From contig JANFOG010000009.1 in the NCBI GenBank assembly GCA_024336345.1, positions 744,001 through 808,000 on the forward strand: a stretch of DNA of 64,000 nt. The letters are read 5' to 3'. Both the position numbers and the translations under genes were made by a program. Shown here in pieces: positions 1 to 8,853 of this stretch. The stretch is from Mariannaea sp. PMI_226. Lineage: Eukaryota; Ascomycota; Sordariomycetes; Hypocreales; Nectriaceae. Position 1 is the first letter of the stretch. Each line of letters opens with the position of its first letter. The notes under the pieces were generated by a model. The model made no database searches, was not told where the DNA came from, and worked only from the letters and a program-made list of their open reading frames with translations.

Positions 1-1113
1 CTGAGCGCTTTCCCCAAGTCGCCAATAGCAGCGGACCCAGCGGCTTCTGGGATCGTTTAATGGCACGATGGTCCGATACGGTCGCCTATTACCAGGACCC
101 CTCTTTCGAAAAGCTTCTGCCCGACCCCGAGGCTAGCTTCGAGCGACCTTATACTCTAGTCCTCGAACTGGATGATCTTCTCGTCCACAGTGAGTGGAGT
201 CCCGAACACGGTTGGAGAGTCGCTAAGCGACCGGGTTTCGACTACTTTGTCCGATATCTCAGCCAATACTATGAGATTGTCATATTTACTACCGTCCCCT
301 TTGGCTATGGCGAGGCTCTCGTGAGGAAGCTTGACCCCTTCCGCTTCATCATGTGGTGGCTGTACAGAGAAGCCACTAAATTTCAAGATGGAGAAATTGT
401 CAAGGCAAGTTTCAATAACCAACTTGAAATCAATATGTTCTCCTATGTCTAACATTTTGTAGGACCTTTCCTATCTCAACCGTGACCTCTCCAAGGTCAT
501 CGTCATTGACAACAAGGCCGAGAATATCCGCAACCAACCCGAGAACGGCATTGTTCTGAGCCCATGGAAGGGAGACCCTAGCGATACCGAACTCATTGGA
601 CTTATTCCCTTCCTTGAGTACATTCACACGATGCAATACTCTGATGTTCGCAAGGTCTTGAAGTCGTTCGATGGCAAACACATTCCTACCGAGTTCGCCC
701 GCCGTGAGGCCATTGCCCGCAAGGAATTTGAGGCCCGCCGACTCGCCGCTGAGAAAAACCGACACCACTCGTCAGGCGTTGGTGCCCTTGGTAGCATGCT
801 CGGCTTGAAGCCCAGCAACATGACCATGATGGTTCCCGCCGAGGGTGAGCAGACCAACAGCGAGGCTTTCGCCCAAGGCAAGATGCTGCAAGATATTGCT
901 CGTGAGCGTGGTCAGCGCAACTACCAGCTGATGGAACAAGAGATTAAACAGAATGGTGAAAAATGGATCAAGGAGGAGCAGGAGATGATGGAAAAAGCCC
1001 AAAAGGAAGCCATGGCTTCTATGATGTCTGGTATAGTTGGCACATTTTCTTTTGGTGGTGCGGGCAAGGAGGAGGCTCCTTCTGTAGGGTCAGACGGCAA
1101 AAATCTCCGGTAA
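1..1113 (+). CDS. tim50: TIM50, mitochondrial inner-membrane translocase subunit (5' partial)
   Basis: Tim50 is the presequence receptor of the TIM23 complex: it sits in the inner membrane and hands matrix-targeted precursors to the channel. The frame is already open at base 3, so the mitochondrial presequence and membrane anchor lie outside the window. Visible exons are 3-404 and 463-1113 (350 residues, TAA stop). The FCP1/NLI-phosphatase-like fold is recognisable from LELDDLLVHSEW, RPGFDYFVRYL and LSYLNRDLSKVIVIDNKAE. The first acidic motif is the degenerate Tim50 type, so no phosphatase activity is expected. The tail is Glu/Lys/Gln-rich and ends in a Gly-rich stretch. The intron 405-462 has a GC donor (gcaagt), a CTAAC-type branch site and a TAG acceptor; only this removal restores the family sequence EIVK-DLSYLNRD. 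Identity is very secure. Confidence 0.95.
405..462 (+). other. GC-AG spliceosomal intron in tim50
   Basis: A 58-nt intron with donor gcaagt, branch candidate tctaac (449-454) and acceptor tttgtag. The nearest GT (409) would shift the frame, whereas the GC donor keeps it and joins EIVK to DLSYLN. Confidence 0.8.
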
Positions 1114-1712
1114 TTGGTGTTTTGTAATTATACCACGCAGGCTTCGGACAACGGGATATCATCAATATTCAAGATTGGAGCGGCTCTGCGAATAGACTCA
1201 AGCATTATCGGGGGAAAGGGTTTTCTGGGGCACGGTTGGGACATCTTTTTTGGCATGTACGAGGGCGTGTTTGAGTGGGAGAGTGGGAGGTGAAGATGAG
1301 TCTTGTATATTACGTGTAACAATGACCTTGGCTTGAAGGCTATTCAAAAGAAAAGAACGTAACCAAACGTTTATGATGCAGCTCAAAGACGACTGGCAGC
1401 AGAGTATCGTGTTGTCTTTCACCTCTGTTTATATAAAAAATAAAACAACACAAAAACAAAGCCCATCAAAATCGTGAGCTGCAATCAGATAAAGACGATA
1501 TGAGTGCAAAAATGCATGTGTCCATTGATGTCTTGAAAACCTAGATCCCTTGTGTGCCATTCATGATCAGGACATATGCCGTGGTTCGCAAAATCGACAG
1601 TTCGGGTTGGTAATGCACTGGAAATACCTATGCGTTTTGTTAGCTAATTGGACCCCCCTCTACAACATTCCCTTTTTCTTGCTTTTAGCAAAAGGAGCTG
1701 GAAAACTTCTGC
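1114..1712. other. Intergenic region after tim50
   Basis: AT-rich 3' flank of tim50 with A-rich runs near 1435-1460. No conserved coding sequence, RNA gene or repeat was seen. Confidence 0.5.
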
Positions 1713-2075
1713 CTACTCTTCACTCTCCTTATCCTTGATCCATGAGCAGTCACACTCGTCCGGGCACGGCGGCATGGGACTCGGAGATGCCGACTTGGAG
1801 GAGTACGTAACCGTCGTCGTGCTCTTGACCACAGTCACAATTATTACGAGAACCGAACTATCTGCCACGGTCAAAGTGTAGGTCCCGGGACTTGCGGTTC
1901 GGTAGTCGGTGGTGTTGGATATGGTGGTGAGTCGCGCTCTCAAAGCACTTGGACTCTGCAGAGACGCCTTCACTGTTGACGTCTGCGAGATTACTTCGGG
2001 AGAAGTCGTGTGATGAGGAAATACATGGGCGAGACTAAAGATGATGAGTATAAGGGTAAGGAGAGGTCTCAACAT
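1713..2075 (-). CDS. Possible small secreted Ser/Thr-rich protein
   Basis: A single-exon frame of 120 codons starting at the ATG at 2075. Residues 1 to about 20 (LRPLLTLILIIFSLAHVFP) look like a signal peptide. The rest is rich in Ser and Thr, with a short hydrophobic stretch (SSVLVIIVTVV) near residue 75 and a small Cys-containing tail (PCPDECDCSW) near the C-terminus. I do not recognise a family. The frame extends upstream of this Met, but the upstream part is not hydrophobic and begins in promoter-like sequence, so the internal Met is preferred. It could be a secreted effector-like protein, a membrane-anchored wall protein, or a chance frame. Support is only the signal-like N-terminus and open length. 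Confidence 0.38.
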   Translation of the reverse strand: MLRPLLTLILIIFSLAHVFPHHTTSPEVISQTSTVKASLQSPSALRARLTTISNTTDYRTASPGTYTLTVADSSVLVIIVTVVKSTTTVTYSSKSASPSPMPPCPDECDCSWIKDKESEE

Positions 2076-2623
2076 AATTGCGAAAATTTTGCAGGTATTA
2101 GCTTGGAAAATATTGTGGTGGACAACATCAACTGCGTCTAACTTGGAGCATACAAAACCATCCTCATCCTCACTCTCATATACACGATCTGCTCTCCTCA
2201 TCGATTTAATACTCGCACTCCTCCTCTTCCCTTTTCTATCTGGCCCCGAGAACCTTATCCCATGGACAGTGTAACTTCTTCTCAGTCCTACATGTCGCGA
2301 TCATGACCACAGCGAGTCCGTCTTGCGGTTGCGTAGTCGTCGTCATCGCCGTTGCAACTCGCAATCTAAAATAAATACTCAAAGACCTCGGTATAAGTGA
2401 GCAGGTACAAAGGTCTCTGGGAGCAATCCTGGTTACTCCAGAGGCGGAGGGCGAATGACCAGGCAACGGTTGCACAGCCAATGTTATCTGATTAGGAATA
2501 ATTGGTGAAAGGGAAACAGTATAGAGAAGGGCCTTGATGGTGGCGAAACCAAAAAGGCTACATGCTCCCGTTTGAGAGGCTGTTCGTGAGCTGCGCAAGT
2601 TGAGTAGGTTATGTAGCTAGGCG
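2076..2623. other. Intergenic region
   Basis: Holds an open minus-strand stretch at 2236-2598 without an ATG at its head and without family resemblance. Otherwise nothing is recognised. Confidence 0.4.
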
Positions 2624-3268
2624 CTATTGACGCTCAAGTTGCAGTGCCATTACATAGCCACTGCGAACCCTGTATTTGTCTGCTGATGGGTTCTCTGGGA
2701 TATCTTCCCCATTGATTGTCAAAGCCTCCTCCAATGTGCACCTCCCGCAGTCGACAAAGTCAAGAGACTGGTACAGCTTCACAGAGGCGACGTTTTGGGG
2801 CTTGACCATGATCCTGACGCGCACCTTCTTTGGTCCACCCCTCGTCTCAACGAGGTGCTGGAAAGCCTCCTGGCAGAGCACCTTGCCCAACCCTTTCCGC
2901 CTGTGGCTGGGAAGGGTGTACAAGGCGACCATTTGCCACTTTTCCTCCTCTTCGTCGCTCAGCACCTCGGGCTGGCCCGCCTCATCGGGAAGGAGAAAGG
3001 CCTCGCGCTTCAACGGGCCCAGGATGGAGACCTGCGCAACCCAAGAGCCGTCTGAGCGGTCGACGCAGACAAACGTCTTCTTTGTAGAGTTGAAGACACG
3101 CTGGAGCCAGATTTCGTCAGAGTACTTAGACTCATCCTCATATGTGGACGAGAAGGCATCAGGGGACTGCTGTAGAGCGGCGAGTCGGAGTTGCTTGTAC
3201 TTTTCAGCGAGCTGGGCTTTGTCAGAGCTGGAGAGGTCCAGTCTGATGTAGTCATAAGGAGAGGCCAT
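2624..3268 (-). CDS. GNAT-family N-acetyltransferase
   Basis: A predicted 214-residue acetyl-CoA-dependent N-acetyltransferase. The GNAT core is clear: beta-strand 4 and motif A are at about residues 112-131 (MVALYTLPSHRRKGLGKVL), giving the R-R-K-G-L-G pyrophosphate-binding loop, followed by an amphipathic helix. Motif B lies around 155-175 (VKPQNVASVKLYQSLDFVDCG), including the usual N..A..LY..LGF-like pattern. The N-terminus (QLRLAALQQSPDAFSSTYEDE) is typical of fungal GNATs with a 'larger substrate' segment. The start at 3268 is chosen because upstream in-frame sequence is not conserved-looking and lies in an AT-rich leader. The gene is intronless. The substrate (protein N-terminus, polyamine or small molecule) cannot be told from sequence. 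No operon-like context exists; the gene is transcribed away from a 950-bp empty region. Confidence 0.88.
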   Translation of the reverse strand: MASPYDYIRLDLSSSDKAQLAEKYKQLRLAALQQSPDAFSSTYEDESKYSDEIWLQRVFNSTKKTFVCVDRSDGSWVAQVSILGPLKREAFLLPDEAGQPEVLSDEEEEKWQMVALYTLPSHRRKGLGKVLCQEAFQHLVETRGGPKKVRVRIMVKPQNVASVKLYQSLDFVDCGRCTLEEALTINGEDIPENPSADKYRVRSGYVMALQLERQ

Positions 3269-4218
3269 TGTGAGAATGCTGCAACTTGCTTCCAGGTAAC
3301 GAAACGACGAAACTACCAAACGATGTGAAGTGAAACGGTATAAGATACAAAAGTATGTCTGTATATGTAAAATATCACTCAGAGTGATGTAGAAAGAGCT
3401 GGAGAAACTATGAATGCCAAAGAAATGCTGGAAGTCTGGACTTAACTTATACTTCCGTCGCCAGCACGATGTTCTCACTCTACGCACAAACAAACGCCAT
3501 CAACATATCCCTAGTGGGGTTAATTACCCCAGGACTTATAAATAGCGTCGCCATCTCTAACCTTGAATCTCTATATGTAAGTTAGTCCGCCCAGTGGCCT
3601 GTTGATAGGACGGTCGTATCATTCAAGTCAGGTCTAGCTGGACAAACGTGCGATCACTAATCAATAAACATAGCCCCCAAAGTGGACCGTGGAGCCCCTG
3701 CGCGCCCTTCTGCTCAAGAGGTCAACTGAACAACACCAAGCAAGGGCGCGGTTGTCTCGTATTAGCTTATCTTGACCATCAATCGTCTCTCAGTCGTCTC
3801 CTTTGTTTCAATCAAAGGGAGAAACTGATTAGCGAGGCGGAAAAAAAGGGGCATTTGATGTCGTGCTGTGTTCCTCAGAGAGAAATGAGGCTGGAGAGAG
3901 TAACTCCCCAAGCTTCCTAAGGATGGTCTCCTCTTCACGAACCTCGGTTCGTAGGGAGGTAGGTATGTACAGTACCTGGGTAGATAATTGTGCTGACAGC
4001 CTTGTATAGCCTTATTTGTGGATAAGGCTATCTACAGTATCTGTAGACCCGGGCACAACCACAACAATTGCAAATATGCCGTGTGTATCGTATGTATGTA
4101 TGTGTAGCAATTTCTCACACCCACTCAAGCCTTTACCAAAGCTCTACTTGTATACTCAAAACACCATATGTATAGTACAGTCCATGTCATGATTTTCGAT
4201 TACCCATGCATCACAGCA
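3269..4218. other. Intergenic region between GNAT gene and ted1-like gene
   Basis: Contains a TATAAATA sequence near 3537 and a GGTAGGTA...TACCTGGGTAG inverted-like motif at 3951-3985 that recurs elsewhere in the window. A short plus frame at 3648-3920 has no family resemblance. It serves as promoter for the GNAT gene and 3' flank for the neighbouring metallophosphoesterase. Confidence 0.5.
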
Positions 4219-5946
4219 TTACTTCCTAACCGTCGTCTTCCCATTCATCTCCTTTTCCTCGGCCCGTGCCTTCTTACTCCAAATCCGGTTCCATGCACAC
4301 TTCACGCCTCTATAAAATGCAGCATCAACGTCAACGCCGTTCCCAACGAGCACCTTCACCACACCATATACTCCAATCCATATTAATACAATGAAATCAA
4401 CAATGTGCACAAACCACCAGAAATGTTGCGTACCCAGAGGGCATTGCGTCCACTCGTACTGCCACTCCCAGGCTTCAAAGTCGAACCACATGCTCAGCAG
4501 GCCAGCGTTGCCCCCAAAGTCGCCCATCATGCTGCGGACGGTAATCTCGCGGCGACCTGGGAAGAATTCCTTGCCAGGGAGCTGCATATCTTGGGCTTCT
4601 CTCCAACGTACAACTTCCCACTGGCGGGCTGAGGCCGACGTGCCGTTGGTTTGGTTGATGAAGTGGTACGTGTCGCAGCCCGCGTGGTCGTGGCCGTTGA
4701 GCATAAGGCCTGGCCGACCGTAGCCTTTGTTGGGAGCGCCTTTTCTAGCAGCCATTCCCCAAATACCTTCCAAAAAGCCCTTGCTGGCGTCTTTGCTCAA
4801 TTGGTTCTGCTCCTTCAAGCCACCTCCTTCCTGCTTACTGTGAAAATCGAAAAAGGGAGGATCAACACATACACCAGCAGGCTTGTACATGGGAATGTGC
4901 GTGAGGATGAGGGTGAATGTGCCCTTGGACTCAACATCACTTGAGGTGGATATGACGCCGTTGATAAAGTCATAAGTTTCATCCTGAAGGGCCGATGAGT
5001 TGGCTGGAGTATCAAGATTCATGTCGTTGATAACCACCACTCGAATCTCAGGGATCTGATGGCTAGAGTCTGTGTTCGTGGAAGGGTCGAACACAGTGGC
5101 CTTATGATCTGGATCGGTGACAGGGAGTTGAAAGTGAAGATCGTAACTTGCTTTGCCGAAGGCCTTCTCGAATCTCTCCAAGCGCGCCTCGGTCAAGTCT
5201 CCAGCATATCCGATATCGTGGTTCCCAGCTACATTCAGCAGCCTCTTGGCCCAAATTTCTTCTTCCTTGCTTCCATCTAGATATCCTGCCACGGTGTATC
5301 CCTCCAGTGGCTTCTGAGCTAGCTCGTCAGGTACTCTCACACCACCCTTGAATGTCCGGTTCCAGAAACGGTTGCTTCGCTTCTCAAATTCCGCGTCGTC
5401 AATCCATTGACTTCCAACAAGATCCCCTAGAACCGTCACATGCGTTGGTCGTGACCACCAATGAAGTGTTCGATATATATGCGCCAGGTAAAAGTCGTTT
5501 CCGAGGTGATCAAGTCGTTTGCGACACGATTCGAGGAGGTAGTAGATATCTTCGAATACGACGTCGACAAGTTCGTGCGTGACCTTACGGGTTCGTTCTC
5601 TCAGTGAGGAATGGCGAGTCTGGAAGGTTGCATGCCTGAACGCCTGCTTGAGGTGTGGGAATGTCCCGAGATAGTTTGTAGGAATGGACGTGTCGCCTTC
5701 AAGCTGCGGGTCACCAAAGGTAAGCAATCGAAACGGAGCCAGTTTTGCGCGATCCTGCTCTGTGATGCTACTGGTTGAAAGCCAGTGCAGCTTCTTTGTT
5801 AAGTCGAAAGCATCTTGGCTTGATCCCGACTCGATGGGGAACGCGCAACCTTGGGCGATGGGGTAGATGTAGAGATAAACAGTGATGGCTACCGCCAGCG
5901 GCACCAAGAGGCGGAGGCCATGGCGGAGGAAAGCCACGACGGACAT
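4219..5946 (-). CDS. ted1: Ted1/Cdc1-type ER metallophosphoesterase (GPI-anchor remodelling)
   Basis: An intronless 575-residue protein of the Cdc1/Ted1/PGAP5 branch of calcineurin-like phosphoesterases. Family members sit in the ER membrane and remove ethanolamine phosphate from GPI anchors, licensing GPI proteins for ER exit. An N-terminal membrane segment lies at about residues 11-30. The dimetal site motifs appear in order: GDPQ (about 78-81), GDLVGSQW (about 175), GNHDIGY (about 244), a lone THIP (about 353) and GHDHAGCD (about 430). A second hydrophobic helix (FWWFVHIVDFIVLIWIGVYG) lies near 515-535, followed by a Lys-rich cytosolic tail. Several N-x-S/T sequons sit between the two membrane segments, fitting a lumenal domain. 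Choosing Ted1 over Cdc1 rests on overall organisation and is less certain than the family. Confidence 0.88.
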   Translation of the reverse strand: MSVVAFLRHGLRLLVPLAVAITVYLYIYPIAQGCAFPIESGSSQDAFDLTKKLHWLSTSSITEQDRAKLAPFRLLTFGDPQLEGDTSIPTNYLGTFPHLKQAFRHATFQTRHSSLRERTRKVTHELVDVVFEDIYYLLESCRKRLDHLGNDFYLAHIYRTLHWWSRPTHVTVLGDLVGSQWIDDAEFEKRSNRFWNRTFKGGVRVPDELAQKPLEGYTVAGYLDGSKEEEIWAKRLLNVAGNHDIGYAGDLTEARLERFEKAFGKASYDLHFQLPVTDPDHKATVFDPSTNTDSSHQIPEIRVVVINDMNLDTPANSSALQDETYDFINGVISTSSDVESKGTFTLILTHIPMYKPAGVCVDPPFFDFHSKQEGGGLKEQNQLSKDASKGFLEGIWGMAARKGAPNKGYGRPGLMLNGHDHAGCDTYHFINQTNGTSASARQWEVVRWREAQDMQLPGKEFFPGRREITVRSMMGDFGGNAGLLSMWFDFEAWEWQYEWTQCPLGTQHFWWFVHIVDFIVLIWIGVYGVVKVLVGNGVDVDAAFYRGVKCAWNRIWSKKARAEEKEMNGKTTVRK

Positions 5947-6755
5947 GTAGCCTACTGCATGTGTCGAGATGCAGGATGGAAAGAGAGAGACCGTACGTAT
6001 ATAAGATTACGAGGAATACGCAACCAAGGCAACCAAGAAAAGAACAAAAACGCTAAGAAAGGGGTTGAAGCAATCGCCAAAAAGTTGGGACACACTCTAC
6101 CCCCCTGCGGGACCCTGGGAAGGAATCCACTTTGCATGTGGTCTCTACTCTGTACCTTACCCCTTGCTGAGTCAGGCACAAGCCACACCACGGTTCCATC
6201 AACTGGAGTGGAGGGAATGGTATGGATGTGTCCAACCATTGTGGCCTTCTTAGCATGGTAAATAATAATATAGAAATATATTTTCTCAAGTTTCGGCTCC
6301 TTCTAACTAGTCCATGCCTACGATACGCAGCCATTTTCTGGTTGGCAAAAAGAAGAACCGAACTCACAGGCCCGCTGGAGGTGAGGTGAAGCGGCGCTCT
6401 ATGTTGTCACAGACTGCCAAGTCTACTATCTTGGCGCTTTGATCCATCTCCATTTTCTCCCAATGAGGCTCTCCGGATCAAATCGCCTCGTCCATGAGAC
6501 ACATCGTCAATTTTTCATTAGGCCTCCTGCTAAATAGGTGGTCTTGACCCAGCTGCGCATTGAAAAGTAATATTCCGGACATATCAGTCATTCCAAAATA
6601 TCTGCCACAGGACGTCCCAGCACAGTATCCATTTCGCGCGCACCTCAATGACGACAATGCCTCTCTTTTCTTTCTTTAACGCAGTAAATTGTGCCAATCA
6701 CCCCTCAATCCAGAATTTCGTTGGTTAGGGTTGAGTCGTCCAGTTGAGACGTCTT
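5947..6755. other. Intergenic region upstream of ted1-like gene
   Basis: Promoter side of the ted1-like gene and 3' flank of the small gene ending at 6756. No conserved coding or RNA signal was found on either strand. Confidence 0.5.
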
Positions 6756-7215
6756 TCATTGGGCATCGTACATCTCCTCATCATCGCGCGGCCAGTCTAC
6801 CGCAAACTCAACCTCTTCATCATCTTCCAGAAACATGAATGCAATCAAGCTGTTGTTCTTGATACCGAGCTTAGTTGGCGTGTCCCCATCCTGCACCTTG
6901 AGCTTCTTCCAGCCCCGTGACGGATCATTGGGCACTTTGAGAACGCCGTACGTCAGCCTGGCATCGGATTCATCTGGCACTGGTGTCGTAACAGGGGGCG
7001 CGATAGCTGTGGTTAAACCCTGAGGATATCGCTCCTTGAGAATCTGAACCAGCTCGGTTGATACCTCGCTGAATGGCGCTAGAGCATCAATGAAGAGGTA
7101 TATGGTGTGGATGCCATGCTTGAAGCGTACCGAAATTTGTGAGTCGTCGATTTCCGCCTGCAGTATTGTCAATGTCCATTTCCATCATTATTTCCGAAGT
7201 AGAATGGCGTACCAT
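6756..7215 (-). CDS. Uncharacterised 134-aa protein, possible ubiquitin-like fold; ATG-only first coding exon
   Basis: The main exon is 7157-6756. It is open upstream but has no ATG in frame, so a spliced start is needed. An ATG at 7213-7215 is followed directly by GTACGC, and a CTGCAG acceptor ends at 7158; removing the 55-nt intron 7158-7212 gives M-AEIDDSQISVRFKHG. The N-terminal half reads as two strands and a helix (HTIYLFIDALAPFSEVSTEL). After a Pro/Thr-rich loop, the C-terminal half (WKKLKVQDGDTPTKLGIKNN, then SLIAFMFLE) resembles the closing part of a beta-grasp/ubiquitin fold. The tail is acidic. No named family was recognised; the fold idea is inference. It is divergently arranged with the Tim17-like gene (about 800 bp shared promoter). 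Confidence 0.75.
7158..7212 (-). other. Intron separating the ATG from the rest of the coding sequence
   Basis: The 55-nt intron runs from GTACGC to CTGCAG directly after the initiator ATG. Without it, ATG codons in this stretch run in another frame from the conserved-looking main exon. Confidence 0.65.
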
Positions 7216-8021
7216 TCTCAAGGGTTGATATGTGTGATCTTGCTGGAGTAAACGAAGATGCAGCAACGCCCCTGCGCCAGTAATCAATGGAGAAACGATT
7301 GGAAAGTTCGCGGAAAGTTGGCTCGCGGAATCACGTGATACCGCGTAGAATGATCGTGCAACATTTGTTCATTCGCATCCTCAGTCAAAGTGGAAATTCT
7401 TGAGTGCTTTGCTTTGAAGAGATTCAAAAGCAAACAAGTCTGAACATTGTTCTTATGCGATACTCACGCGGCTCTTCGTAACCATATTTTTGGATTACAG
7501 AATGCGCAGAATTTTGTTCCTAGCGTCTTTGAGTCTTCAAACTTGATTCACTGAGCGAAAGGATAAATATGGCCGGAATCGAGTCATGAAGTGATGATGA
7601 ATTCAGCTTCACTACTGCATATACTCTTAGGACTGTATGAATCCAAGAGCTAGTTCCTTTCTCTACATAATTATATCCAACGTTACTCTAAATTGCCAGC
7701 CTTAAGGCATGGTAATACAGTATATTTATACAGTATTTACTATATTTAACCACTGTATTCATCCAAGCCTTCCAGAACGCAGCTTTTTTCCATCACGAGA
7801 TAGCAGCGAACAGCTGACCAGCAGGATATTACGAACTCAGCCAGCCCGCAACATTCTTATTCTTAGTCCCCATCTCTCACGGCACAAACAGAGCTGTCAT
7901 TTCGCATTCACCAAAACTCCAGGTCACGGGGGGCCCCCACTCAGCAATAACTCCGCCTTCAAACCTCCGTTTCCCATCACCCAATCTCTCACCAAGCTCC
8001 ATCCTCACAAGCTATCCAACC
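7216..8021. other. Divergent intergenic promoter region
   Basis: AT-rich spacer between two divergently transcribed genes, with one E-box (7332-7337) and TA-rich stretches around 7670-7745. Pyrimidine-rich, ATG-poor sequence precedes the start at 8022, as is usual for fungal 5' leaders. Confidence 0.5.
7332..7337. promoter_or_regulatory. CACGTG E-box in divergent promoter
   Basis: A palindromic CACGTG embedded in TCACGTGA lies 117 bp upstream of the ATG at 7215 and about 685 bp upstream of the ATG at 8022. This is the core bound by bHLH factors (Cbf1/SREBP types) in fungi; function here is inferred from position only. Confidence 0.35.
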
Positions 8022-8853
8022 ATGTCCGTGGCCTCAAGCGACCCTCGCCAGACCGGCCCGGCTCCTACGATGGTTGCAGATACCCCGGCTTTCCCACACG
8101 ATGTCCACCCTCGCCTGTCCATCGCGACACCGTCCCGGTTGATGCTAGGGACAATATCTTCGGCACTGGTGGGCTTCTCACTTGGCGCCACGCAGGGAGG
8201 GCAGATGGCGCAGCTACGGTTTCGTGCCGAGCATGCGCACAAGATGCCCGACACAACCACGGGGTGGTACTTTTATCACAAGTCGAAGAATTACCATGCC
8301 ATGCAGGGAGGTCTTCGCGAAGGCTTCAGAATGGGATTCAAGACTGGACTGTGGAGTCTTATGGCCTTGTCGTTGGAGAGCACTGTTGATCGATTAAGAG
8401 GGTCAAGCGATATGTTTTCAACGACAATAGCTACGCTCACCGTAGCCGGCGCATTTTCATTATGGCGTAAGTACTGTTGTCTTTTTTTCCTTTATTTTCT
8501 ATTAGTCAAGTTCCAGCGCCTCACTCGGCGTCATTGTATTAGACTTGGACTTAATATGCATCGTGAAGATGGAAATCAACGGCAATATGGTGATAAAGTG
8601 GATCTCCAACTAACACGCAGCCGATGATCGGCCTTGGGTTTTAGATCGACTTTCAATTACAACAGCAGCACGAACAGCAAGATACGGCCTCATGTTTGGA
8701 CTTGTCTATGGTGGCATCCAGGACCTCGTTGGCTTAGCCCGAGGCAGACCGATAGGTTACGTCGATTTTATCAAGCGCCGTGCTGGCCGGACGTCTGAGT
8801 CCCACAATGACGAGTCAAATAACCAACCAGCGGCCCAAGATGAACGGCTCTAG
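8022..8853 (+). CDS. Tim17/Tim22/Tim23-family-like mitochondrial membrane protein
   Basis: Exons 8022-8466 and 8645-8853 encode 217 residues; the intron (178 nt, gtaagt..ttttag) splits a His codon and restores FSLWHRLSITTAARTARYG. The protein shows several Gly/Ala-rich hydrophobic segments: GTISSALVGFSLGATQGG (about 47-64), GLREGFRMGFKTGLWSLMAL (about 99-118), a third at about 135-147 and GLMFGLVYGGIQDLVGL (about 163-179). This spacing and the G-x-x-x-G packing are typical of the Tim17/22/23 superfamily, and the N-terminus is short and polar. It is not Tim17, Tim22 or Tim23 itself, which are more conserved, so it is best viewed as a fungal family member of unknown role, probably in the inner membrane. 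The polar C-terminal tail (residues 185-217) is unlikely to be structured. Confidence 0.8.

Noticed and set aside
2236..2598. A 120-codon minus-strand frame
   Set aside because: No ATG at its start and no convincing splice partner; no family features.
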